This document shows, one piece after another, positions 40,139-48,034 of a DNA stretch of 64,000 nucleotides. This DNA comes from CAWAPD01 sp963783865. Its GTDB lineage: Bacteria; Actinomycetota; Thermoleophilia; UBA2241. The DNA lies in the NCBI GenBank assembly GCA_963783865.1, contig CAWAPD010000001.1, forward strand, positions 434,001-498,000, written 5' to 3'. The notes below the pieces were generated by a model that had not been told where the DNA came from, did not search any database, and saw only the letters and a program-made list of their open reading frames with translations. Numbering within the stretch: the stretch's first letter is position 1; every line of letters starts with the position of its first letter. The position numbers and the translations under genes were made by a program.

Positions 40139-41299
40139 ATGAGGTTCATCCACACTGCCGACTGGCACCTGGGGCGTCTGTTCCACGGTGTCCACCTGAC
40201 CGACGACCAGGAGTACCTGCTCGAACGCTTCGTCGAGCTGGTCGGTGACGTGCGGCCGGCGGCCGTGCTGGTCGCCGGCGACGTGTACGACCGCGGTGTG
40301 CCGCCGCCCCGGGCCGTCGAGCTCCTCGACCATGTGCTCCAACAGATCGTCCTGGGGCTCGGCGTCCCGGTCGTGATGATCGCCGGCAACCACGACAGCG
40401 CCGGCCGGCTCGGGTTCGCGTCGCGCCTGCTCGAGCCGCAGGGCCTGCACATCGCCGGTCCCGTCAGCGCCGATCCGCTGGCCGTGCCGTTCGCCGGCGC
40501 CGACGGCGAGCCGCCGGTGATCGTGCACGCCGTGCCGTACGCCGATCCCGTCCTGACACGCGACGCGCTGGGCACCGAGGGCGAAGACATCCACGACCAC
40601 CAGGCGGCGCTCGCCGCCTTTGTGCGCGCGGGCGCGCGCGACGAAGGTGCCGAAGGGCGCCCGGCGGATGCTGCTGGCCCACGCCTTCGTCGCGGGCGCG
40701 CTGTCCAGCGACTCCGAGCGACCAGCTCACCGTCGGCGGCGCCGGCGAGGTCGTCGGCCGACACGCTGGCCGGGTTCGACTACGTCGCCCTCGGCCACCT
40801 GCACCGGCCGCAGCCGGCAGGCTCCGAGGTCGCCCGCTACGCCGGCTCGCTGCTCAAGTACTCGTTCAGCGAGGCCGTGCACGATAAGTCGGTGACGATC
40901 GTCGAGCTCGGCGCCACGGTCCCCGTCGTCGAGCAAGTGACCTTGGCACCCAGGCGCGACGTGCGCATCGTCGAGGGCACCCTGCGCGAGGTCGTCGACG
41001 CGGCGCGCGCCGACCCGCGCAACGACGACTACGTCTGCGCGCGCCTGCTCGACAAGGGGGCGCTGCTCGACGCCATCGGCCAGCTCCGCGAGGTGTATCC
41101 GAACGTCCTCACCATCGAGCGGCCCGAGCTCGCCGCCGAGGCGGCGCGCTGCGAGCCGCCGCGCCCGGGCGCGCGGTCCGAGGCCGAGCACTTCGCCGCC
41201 TTCTTCGAGTACGTGTGCGACGAGCCCCTCACCGAGGCCGAGCGCCGGGCGTTCGCCGCCGTCGCCGACCGGCTCGAGCGCGAAGCGAGAGAGTCGTGA
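40139..41299 (+). CDS. sbcD: Nuclease SbcD (Mre11-like)
   Basis: Mn-dependent nuclease subunit of the SbcCD complex, which cuts DNA hairpins and double-strand ends. 386 aa. Phosphoesterase motifs: FIHTADWHLGR, VAGDVYDRG, IAGNHDSAGR and YVALGHLHRPQ. The GNHD and GHxH ligands are intact, but residues about 174-206 are not in the family frame: the expected RRMLLAHAFVAGALSSDSER is encoded in one shifted frame (40660-40720) and QLTVGGAGEV in another (40722-40750). Three single-base insertions with a net +3 explain this, so the open frame survives by chance or by repair. The motif with LLAHxF supplies metal ligands, so the protein as written would be inactive. Confidence 0.8.
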   Translation: MRFIHTADWHLGRLFHGVHLTDDQEYLLERFVELVGDVRPAAVLVAGDVYDRGVPPPRAVELLDHVLQQIVLGLGVPVVMIAGNHDSAGRLGFASRLLEPQGLHIAGPVSADPLAVPFAGADGEPPVIVHAVPYADPVLTRDALGTEGEDIHDHQAALAAFVRAGARDEGAEGRPADAAGPRLRRGRAVQRLRATSSPSAAPARSSADTLAGFDYVALGHLHRPQPAGSEVARYAGSLLKYSFSEAVHDKSVTIVELGATVPVVEQVTLAPRRDVRIVEGTLREVVDAARADPRNDDYVCARLLDKGALLDAIGQLREVYPNVLTIERPELAAEAARCEPPRPGARSEAEHFAAFFEYVCDEPLTEAERRAFAAVADRLEREARES

Positions 41300-43998
41300 A
41301 GCCCGAGGTCCTGGTCATGCAGGCGTTCGGGCCTTATGCCGGCGTCCAGACGCTCGATTTCGCCGAGCTCTGCGGTCACGGCTTCTTCCTCATCCACGGA
41401 CCCACGGGCGCCGGCAAGACGACGGTGCTCGACGCCATGGCCTTCGCGCTCTACGGCGACACCAGCGGCGGCAGCGCCAACGAGCGGGGGGCGCGCTGCG
41501 CCGACGACATGCGGTCCGACCACGCGGCGGCCGACCTGCCGACCGAGGTGCGGTTCGACTTCGCCGTCGGCACCCGCCGGTACCGCGTCGTGCGCCGGCC
41601 CGACCAGACGCGGCCCAAGCTCCGCGGCGAGGGCGTGACCGACGAGAAGAAATCCGCCGCCCTCTGGGAGCGCACCGCCCTCGACCCCGACGACGGCGAG
41701 TCTGACGGCACACCGCTGGCCGTCAAGTGGACGGCGGTCACGGCCGAGGTCGAGAGCATCCTCGGGTTCCGCGGCGTGCAGTTCCGCCAGGTCGTGATGC
41801 TGCCGCAGGGCAGGTTCCAGGAGCTCCTGCAGGCCAAGAGCGACGAGCGCGAGGAGATCCTGAGGCGCCTGTTCCGGACGGACCCGTATCAGCGGCTGCA
41901 ACAGGCGCTCAAAGACGAGGCGCAGGCGGTCGCTCGCGAGCGCGAGCGCGACGCCGACCGGCGCGCCGCCATCCTCGAGCAGACGGCCTGCGCCTCGGCC
42001 ACCGATCTGGCGGCCGCGGCCGCCGCGGTGGCCGGCGAGCTCGAGGCGGCGGGGGCGGCGGCCGGGGCGGCGAGCGCGGCCGAGGCGGCCGCGCTCGCCG
42101 CGCTCACGGCCGCCGCCGACATCGTACGCCGGCTCGACGAACGCGAGGCGGCGCAGCGCGATCACGAGGCCCTGCTCGCCCGCGCCGACGAGATCGCCGG
42201 CATCCGCGGCGAGTTCGACCTGGCCTGCCGCGCCGCCGGCCTGTCCGACCTCGACAAGGCCATCCACGACCGCCGCAACGACCTCACCGTGCCGCTGGTG
42301 CAGCTCGAACGGGCCGAGAATGCCCTGCTCGAGGCCCGAGGCGCGCACGTGCAGGCTTCAGGCGACCTGGCGCGCGAACGCGAGCCCGAGACCGTCCAGC
42401 GGCGGGCCGAGCTGACCGAGGCCGTCCGCGCCCTCGAGGCGCTGGGCGGGCGGGTCGGACCCCTTGCGGTGGCGAGGGCGGCGACCGCCGAGGCGGTCGC
42501 CGCCCTCGCCACCGCCCAGACGGCCCACGACGAGGCCACCGCAGCGGCGACCGCCGGCGCCGGCGCGGCGAAGCAGGAGTGGGAGACGGCCGCGACCGAG
42601 CTGGCGACGCTCGAGGAGGCGTGGCTTCGCGGTCAGGCCGCCGTCCTCGCCGGCGGCCTCGTGGCGGGGCAACCCTGCCCGGTGTGCGGCGCCACCGACC
42701 ACCCCGCGCCCGCCGCGGCCGCCGCCGACCTGCCCACCGAGGCCGAGTTGCTGGCCGCGCGGTCGCGCGCCACCCGATCGCGAGCGGCCTACGACGACTC
42801 GGCGGCGGCGGTCGGCCAGACGCTGCGACGGGCCGAACGCGAGCTGGCCGCCGCCGAGAAAGCCCATGCCGCCGCCGCCGCCGCGCTCCACGAGAGGGCG
42901 CGCGGCGTGCCCGACGAGCTGGCCGAGCCGGGGGCGCTCGAGCACGCGCTCGAGCGCGTCCGCACGGAGCGTGACGCGGCCGATACGGCCTTCGCCGCAG
43001 CCGAGGCCGCCGAGAGGGCGGCGGCAGCCGCCCTCTCGGCGGCCGAGTCCGACGAGCGCGCCGCTCGCACGGCCTACGACAAACTGCAGGAGGGCGTCGA
43101 CAAGCTCGAAGAGCAGCGACGCCGGCGCCTCACCGAGCTCGACTTCGTCGACGAGGACGCATACTACTCCGCGCGGCGCGACCCGGCCCGGGTGGCCGAG
43201 CTCGAGTGCGCGGTCGCCGGGTACGACGACGCGGTCGCGACGGCGGCGGCGCGGCTCGCGCTCGCCGCCGCCGTCGCGCCCGCCGGCCTCGCCCGCCCCG
43301 ATCTGCTCCCGCTCCAGCAGGCGCTCGATGAGGCCAAGCAGGCGGCGTCCGCCGCCGACCAAGAGCGCGGCCGCCTCGACGAGCGCCGGCGCACGCTCGA
43401 CGCGCTCGTTGCCGAGCTGGTGGCCCTCGAAACCCGCATCGGCGCCCGCGACGACGAGTACCGGCTGATCGGACGCCTCGCCGAGGTCGCGACCGGCGAG
43501 AACCCCCGCCGCCTCTCGTTCCAGCGTTACATGCTCGGCGCCTGTCTCGACGACGTGCTCGTCGTCGCCTCGCAGCGGCTCTCGCGCATGACCGATGGGC
43601 GTTACACGCTCGAGCGCGCGCAGCAGGGCGATCGGCGCCGCGCCCTCGGTCTCGACCTGCAGGTCGCCGACTCGTACACCGGCCGCTCGCGCCCTACCTC
43701 GACCCTGTCGGGCGGCGAGACCTTCCAGGCGTCGCTCGCTCTCGCCCTCGGCCTGGCCGACGTGGTCCAGGCCTACGAGGGCGGCATCACGCTCGACACG
43801 GTCTTCGTCGACGAGGGCTTCGGCTCGCTCGACCCCGAGAACCTCGCCGCCGCGATCGACACCCTGATGGGGCTGAGGACCGGCGGCAGGCTGGTCGGCA
43901 TCATCTCCCACGTGGGCGAGCTGCGGGACCAGATCGACGCCCGCCTCGAGGTGACGGCGACCAGGACGGGCAGCACGGCGCGGTTCGTGGTGCCATGA
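41296..43998 (+). CDS. sbcC: SMC-like ATPase SbcC (Rad50-like)
   Basis: ATPase and long-coiled-coil partner of SbcD. 900 aa from a GTG that overlaps the sbcD stop (GTGA). Walker A GPTGAGKTT is at about 35-43. Two long Ala/Glu/Arg-rich coiled-coil arms flank the zinc-hook CPVCGATDHP near residue 460. At the C-terminus LSGGETFQASLALALG is the ABC signature and DTVFVDEGFGSLD the Walker B. Length and layout are normal. Its stop overlaps the next gene by 4 nt. Confidence 0.94.
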   Translation: MKPEVLVMQAFGPYAGVQTLDFAELCGHGFFLIHGPTGAGKTTVLDAMAFALYGDTSGGSANERGARCADDMRSDHAAADLPTEVRFDFAVGTRRYRVVRRPDQTRPKLRGEGVTDEKKSAALWERTALDPDDGESDGTPLAVKWTAVTAEVESILGFRGVQFRQVVMLPQGRFQELLQAKSDEREEILRRLFRTDPYQRLQQALKDEAQAVARERERDADRRAAILEQTACASATDLAAAAAAVAGELEAAGAAAGAASAAEAAALAALTAAADIVRRLDEREAAQRDHEALLARADEIAGIRGEFDLACRAAGLSDLDKAIHDRRNDLTVPLVQLERAENALLEARGAHVQASGDLAREREPETVQRRAELTEAVRALEALGGRVGPLAVARAATAEAVAALATAQTAHDEATAAATAGAGAAKQEWETAATELATLEEAWLRGQAAVLAGGLVAGQPCPVCGATDHPAPAAAAADLPTEAELLAARSRATRSRAAYDDSAAAVGQTLRRAERELAAAEKAHAAAAAALHERARGVPDELAEPGALEHALERVRTERDAADTAFAAAEAAERAAAAALSAAESDERAARTAYDKLQEGVDKLEEQRRRRLTELDFVDEDAYYSARRDPARVAELECAVAGYDDAVATAAARLALAAAVAPAGLARPDLLPLQQALDEAKQAASAADQERGRLDERRRTLDALVAELVALETRIGARDDEYRLIGRLAEVATGENPRRLSFQRYMLGACLDDVLVVASQRLSRMTDGRYTLERAQQGDRRRALGLDLQVADSYTGRSRPTSTLSGGETFQASLALALGLADVVQAYEGGITLDTVFVDEGFGSLDPENLAAAIDTLMGLRTGGRLVGIISHVGELRDQIDARLEVTATRTGSTARFVVP

Positions 43999-45128
43999 CG
44001 GCCACGGCTCACCGAGGCCTCACCGTGGCGCTCGTGGCGACCGGCCTGGTCCTGTGCCTGGGCCTCACCCTCTCACGCGCCATCGCCGGCGCTTCCGTGC
44101 CGGCGCTCGTGCCCGGGCCGGTCGTGGCGGGGACGGTCCATCCCGGACCCCGGACCCAGGCCCTGGCCAGGGTCGTCGCCTACCGCCACACGCCGGTGCG
44201 GCTGCCCTTCCGCGTCCGCGTCAGCCTCGGATGGTCGGCGACCGTCACGGTGCGCATCGTCGATCGCCGCGGCAAGGTCGTGGCCGTCCACCCGCTGGGC
44301 CGCGTGCGAGCGGACGTCGTCCGTGCCTGCCGCTTCACGTGCCGGCTGGCGCCCGGCCACTACCGGTACGTCGTGTACGCCGTCGACCAGTCACTCACGC
44401 CGCAAGTCGTCGCCGGCGAGAACGCGCTCGTCGTGCGCCGGGCGTTCCCCGACGCCCGCGCCATCGCCCGCGCCATCGCGTACCTCAAGACGCGGGCAGC
44501 CTACGTCGGCTTCGCGGTCGTCGACTCGGCCGGCCACCGCACAGGATGGAACGCGGACGAGCGGTTCGTGTGCGCCAGCGTGATCAAGGCCATGCTGCTG
44601 GTCGGCTACCTGCGCACCCACACGACGGTCGACGCCGGCATGCTGCCCGTGCTCACACGCATGATCGAGGTGTCCGACAACGACGCCGCCGAGACCGTCT
44701 ACGGCATCCTCGGCGGCGACGCGGCGCTGTACGCGGTGGCGCACGCCGCCGGCATGACCCGCTTCGCCGGCGCCGGCTATCTCTTCGGGGCGCAGATCAC
44801 CGCCGCCGATCAGGCGCGCTTCTTCTCGCGTCTCGACGGTCTCGTCCCCAAGGGGCATCGCCGCCTGGCCCACACGCTGCTCTCGAGCATCGTGAGCACC
44901 CAGAGCTGGGGAGTGCCCGCCGCCGCGCGGCCGGCGCACTGGCGGGTCTTCTTCAAGGGCGGCTGGCGAGGCACCACCCGCGGTCAGCTCGTGCACCAGG
45001 TGGCGTGGCTGCGCAAGGACGGGGTGAGCTTCTCGATGGCCGTGCTCACCGACGGCGACCCGAGCATGGCCTACGGCGAAGAGACCATCCGGGGGGCAAC
45101 GCTGCGGTTGCTGGGGCTAGCCAGGTAG
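43995..45128 (+). CDS. Class A beta-lactamase-like serine hydrolase
   Basis: Exported serine hydrolase of the beta-lactamase2/penicillin-binding fold. 377 aa, ATG overlapping the sbcC stop. A signal-anchor helix (about 8-30) precedes a beta-rich domain (about 60-145), then the catalytic domain with SxxK at Ser195-Lys198 (CASVIKAML), SDN at 227-229 and KGG at 321-323. A Glu166-type residue is not obvious, so lactamase activity is doubtful; a D,D-peptidase or wall-related hydrolase is as likely. Coupling to sbcDC is probably positional only. Confidence 0.83.
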   Translation: MTATAHRGLTVALVATGLVLCLGLTLSRAIAGASVPALVPGPVVAGTVHPGPRTQALARVVAYRHTPVRLPFRVRVSLGWSATVTVRIVDRRGKVVAVHPLGRVRADVVRACRFTCRLAPGHYRYVVYAVDQSLTPQVVAGENALVVRRAFPDARAIARAIAYLKTRAAYVGFAVVDSAGHRTGWNADERFVCASVIKAMLLVGYLRTHTTVDAGMLPVLTRMIEVSDNDAAETVYGILGGDAALYAVAHAAGMTRFAGAGYLFGAQITAADQARFFSRLDGLVPKGHRRLAHTLLSSIVSTQSWGVPAAARPAHWRVFFKGGWRGTTRGQLVHQVAWLRKDGVSFSMAVLTDGDPSMAYGEETIRGATLRLLGLAR

Positions 45129-45144
45129 GCGACCGACGAGCGCC

Positions 45145-45185
45145 GGGGCGGGGGCGGGGTGGCTGCGCCACCCCGCCCCCGCCCC
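45145..45185. terminator. Perfect 19-bp hairpin between convergent genes
   Basis: The arms 45145-45163 and 45167-45185 pair exactly, loop TGC. It lies 16 bp after the rightward serine-hydrolase stop and 12 bp before the stop of the leftward phospholipase B-like gene, so it can serve both strands. Confidence 0.75.
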
Positions 45186-45197
45186 CCGCCCCGCCGC

Positions 45198-46682
45198 CTA
45201 CTTCTGGCTCATCAGCGTCCAGGCGTTGGGCGTCTGGGCCCCGAAGGTCTCGATCCCGAACACGCTGAACGGCCCGTAGTCGGTGGCGAAGCTCGGGTTG
45301 TTCGTCATGAACAGCGCCGCGTCGAAGCCGTCGCCGTTCGGGTGGCCCCAGCGCGCCCATTGCTGCAGGCCCTGCTGCGCCATGGCCGTCGTCGACACCT
45401 TGCCGTCGATGGCGCCCCAGGCCCACTTGCCGTGGTACGCGCCGTCGGCGGCGCTGTTCTCATACTCGCCGCAAAGCGTGCGCCCGTCGGGGAAGTCCTT
45501 CTGGAGCTTGACGTCGTAGGTGTCGGCGAGCATCGCCATGCCCACCGCGGCGTCGACCTTGCCCCACTCGCTGGTCCTGAGCTGTCCCCAGCGGATCCAC
45601 CGCCCGGTCGGCGGCGCCACCTCGGCGTGCGACTCGGCCAGCACGTTCTTGCCCCAGGTGTAGTTGCACGAGCCGAAGAAGCCGCTGGTCCTGGTGTGCA
45701 GGTCGTGCGCCTTGCAGCCGAGCTGCAGCGAGGCGATCCTGCCGCTGGCGTCGGCGATCAGCCACTCGTTGGCGTAGGCGCCGTTGCTCGAGTGCAGGAA
45801 GATCTTCACCGCCTGCCCGACCGTGCTCGCGCACTGCGCCGCCACACGGGCGCGCACGAAGATCGGCGTCTTGGTCGGATCGCTGACCGGGTCGGCGATC
45901 GTCGTCTCGCAGAGGAGCAGTCCGGAGCTGTTGACGTACCAGTCGTTGCCGCTCCAGACCTGGCCGCCGGCGGCGTCGTAGGCGAACGGGTAGCCGTGGT
46001 TCGGCCGTACGTAGAACATGACGTTGTACATGAACGTGTCGTAGCCCGTCCACGTGTTGTGGCCCATGACCGGCTTGCCGTCGACGGTCGCCGCTCCGCT
46101 GGCCACGAAGGCGCTGCAGCGCTCGCCGCGCCGCATCCGGTTCTGGGCGACCATCCTCGCCTCGGACAGGGCCACCGCCGACTCGGCTTTCCTTGGCAGC
46201 AGCTTGGCGTACACGTACTGGTCGGCCCAGGCGTTGGCCGCGACGACGTCCCAGAGGGTGTCCTGCGGGTAGCCGGCGGCGTGCATGCCGTCGGCGATGC
46301 CCTTGAACTCCTGCTGGAGGGTAGCGGGGACGAGCGGCCAGATGTAGCGCTTGGCTATCGTGCGGCTGAGATCGCGGTAGCTGCTCCCCCTCGGCCCGAC
46401 GTTGTAGAGGATGCAGTAGTGCGACGACTGCGCCGTGAGGAAGCCGTTCTGGAAGCCGATCCGGTACGGCCGGCCGTGCAGATAGGCGACGGTCCAGCCG
46501 TCCTGCGCGCCGACGCTCGCTCCCTTGAGCAGGGCGGCCGCCTCGGCGCTGGGAGGCGGCGGCACCTGCGGCGGCACCGCGTACGGCGCGAACGCCGCCG
46601 CCGTGCCTGCCGCCGCCGCCAGCCCGAGCAGCGCGAGCCCGCAGAAGACGGCCAGGAGGAAGAGTCTGCGCGAAGCTGTCAT
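45198..46682 (-). CDS. Phospholipase B-like / C45-type Ntn hydrolase, secreted
   Basis: Exported hydrolase of the N-terminal-nucleophile fold. 494 aa; signal peptide 1-30 followed by a Pro-rich spacer. The likely nucleophile is Cys189 in RGERCSAFVASGAATVDG, exposed by self-cleavage as in C45 peptidases and phospholipase B-like proteins, and the conserved GHNTWTGYD follows. Further blocks: WYVNSSGLLLCETTIA and GFFGSCNYTWGKN. Substrate may be a lipid or acyl-amide. GGGGGTG lies upstream of the ATG. It is downstream of the aldo/keto reductase gene in the same direction. Confidence 0.78.
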   Translation of the reverse strand: MTASRRLFLLAVFCGLALLGLAAAAGTAAAFAPYAVPPQVPPPPSAEAAALLKGASVGAQDGWTVAYLHGRPYRIGFQNGFLTAQSSHYCILYNVGPRGSSYRDLSRTIAKRYIWPLVPATLQQEFKGIADGMHAAGYPQDTLWDVVAANAWADQYVYAKLLPRKAESAVALSEARMVAQNRMRRGERCSAFVASGAATVDGKPVMGHNTWTGYDTFMYNVMFYVRPNHGYPFAYDAAGGQVWSGNDWYVNSSGLLLCETTIADPVSDPTKTPIFVRARVAAQCASTVGQAVKIFLHSSNGAYANEWLIADASGRIASLQLGCKAHDLHTRTSGFFGSCNYTWGKNVLAESHAEVAPPTGRWIRWGQLRTSEWGKVDAAVGMAMLADTYDVKLQKDFPDGRTLCGEYENSAADGAYHGKWAWGAIDGKVSTTAMAQQGLQQWARWGHPNGDGFDAALFMTNNPSFATDYGPFSVFGIETFGAQTPNAWTLMSQK

Positions 46683-46755
46683 CGAAGCACCCCCGTGTCG
46701 GACCACCAAGCGTCGGTGGCCCGATGCTACGCCTTGTGGATGGGGGGTGCGAGTG

Positions 46756-47936
46756 CTACTTCTCGGCGACCGCCAGGAACTGCTGCGCCTTCTCGAGCCA
46801 GTCGACGATGGCGATGCTGCTGTGGGCACTTGGGCTCGCACTCGGCGCACTGGGTACAGCTCTCGACCTTGCCGTCGAGCCAGCCGTAGTACATGCGCGA
46901 GAGCTCCGCGGCGCCGTAGATGACGGCGTCGTTGTAGATCTTGAAGACCTCGCTGATCTCGACGCCGTTCGGGCACGGCTCGCAGTACTTGCAGGCGGTG
47001 CAGGGGATGGAGGCCAGCTCGCGGTAGGCGTCGCGGACCTTGGGATACACGGCGAGCTCGCCGGCCGCGAGGGTGCCGGGCCCGCTGTGGGCGGCGCTGG
47101 CCAGGTTCTCGCGCACCTGGTCGAGCGTGCTCATGCCGCTCAGCACGAGCGAGACCTCGGGATGTTCCCAGACCCACTGCAGGGCCCAGTCGACCGGCGT
47201 GCGCGGCGGTTCGCCACGGGCGACGCGGGCCTCGTTGGCGGCGGCCCAGAGCGCGGCGACCGCCTCGGGCGGTCGCCGCGCCAGCATGCCGCCGCGCACC
47301 GGCTCCATGACGATCACGGCCAGGCCGCGCTCGACAGCCAGGTGCAGGCCCCTCGTACCGGGCGACGCGTCCTCGTCCATGTAGTTGAACTGGATCTGGC
47401 AGAAGGTCCACAGGTCGCTGGCGCCGATCACCTGCGGGAACAGCTGGTCGCTGCCGTGGAAGCTGAAGCCGAGGTGCCCGATGCGGCCGTCGGCTAACGC
47501 CCGGGCGGCCCACTCGAGCGCCCCGACCTCTTGCAGCTTGGGCCAGTTGTCGTCGTCGACGCTGTGCAGCAGGTAGAAGTCGAACGACTCGAGCTGCGTG
47601 CGCTCCTGCTGCTCGGCGAACAGCCGGTCGAGGTCCGCCGGCTTCTCGGCTTTCCAGAACGGCATCTTGGTCGCGACCTTCACCTTGTCGCGGTAGCCGT
47701 CCTTGAGCGCCTCGGCCAGCCAGATCTCGCTCTGCCCCTCGTGATAGACGTAGGCGGTGTCAACGTAGTTGACGCCGTGGTCGACAGCGTAGCGCAGCAT
47801 CTCGGTGGCGTCGTGGTAGTCGATGCGGCTGTGGTCGGGGCGGCCGTCGGCCCCCTCGAGGAGTGGGCAACCGCATGGCGCCGAACCCGAGGGCCGACGG
47901 CCGCCAGTCCAGCTTGCCGAAGGTGCGGTACTGCAT
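46756..47936 (-). pseudogene. Ferredoxin-type aldo/keto reductase, two frameshifts
   Basis: NAD(P)H-dependent oxidoreductase with a C-terminal 2[4Fe-4S] domain (COG1453 type). It begins MQYRTFGKLDWRPSALGFGAMRLP at the ATG 47934-47936; the barrel has the catalytic DTAYVYHEGQSE, KVATKMPFW and LLHSVDDD. A +1 break near 47860 separates MRLPT from LEGADGRPDHSRIDYHDATE. The Fe-S domain has CTACKYCEPCP and CTQCAECEPKCP. A second +1 break near 46813-46822 shifts the expected end IAIVDWLEKAQQFL; its proper stop is at 46756. If mended the protein has about 392 residues. All motifs are intact, so sequence error is the simpler reading. Confidence 0.78.
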
Positions 47937-48034
47937 CACTCGCCTCTCTGCCGTCGCTACCGGGGGACGGACCCGTCGCCTGAGACAGTATCACGCACCC
48001 CGTGAGATGCGGCCGTCGTACGGGCGGCGACGGC

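Noticed and set aside
26995..47936. Programmed +1 frameshifting in several genes
   Set aside because: The seven sites share no slippery codon, stop codon in the zero frame at the site, or stimulatory sequence; the genes have no common role. Insertion error fits better.
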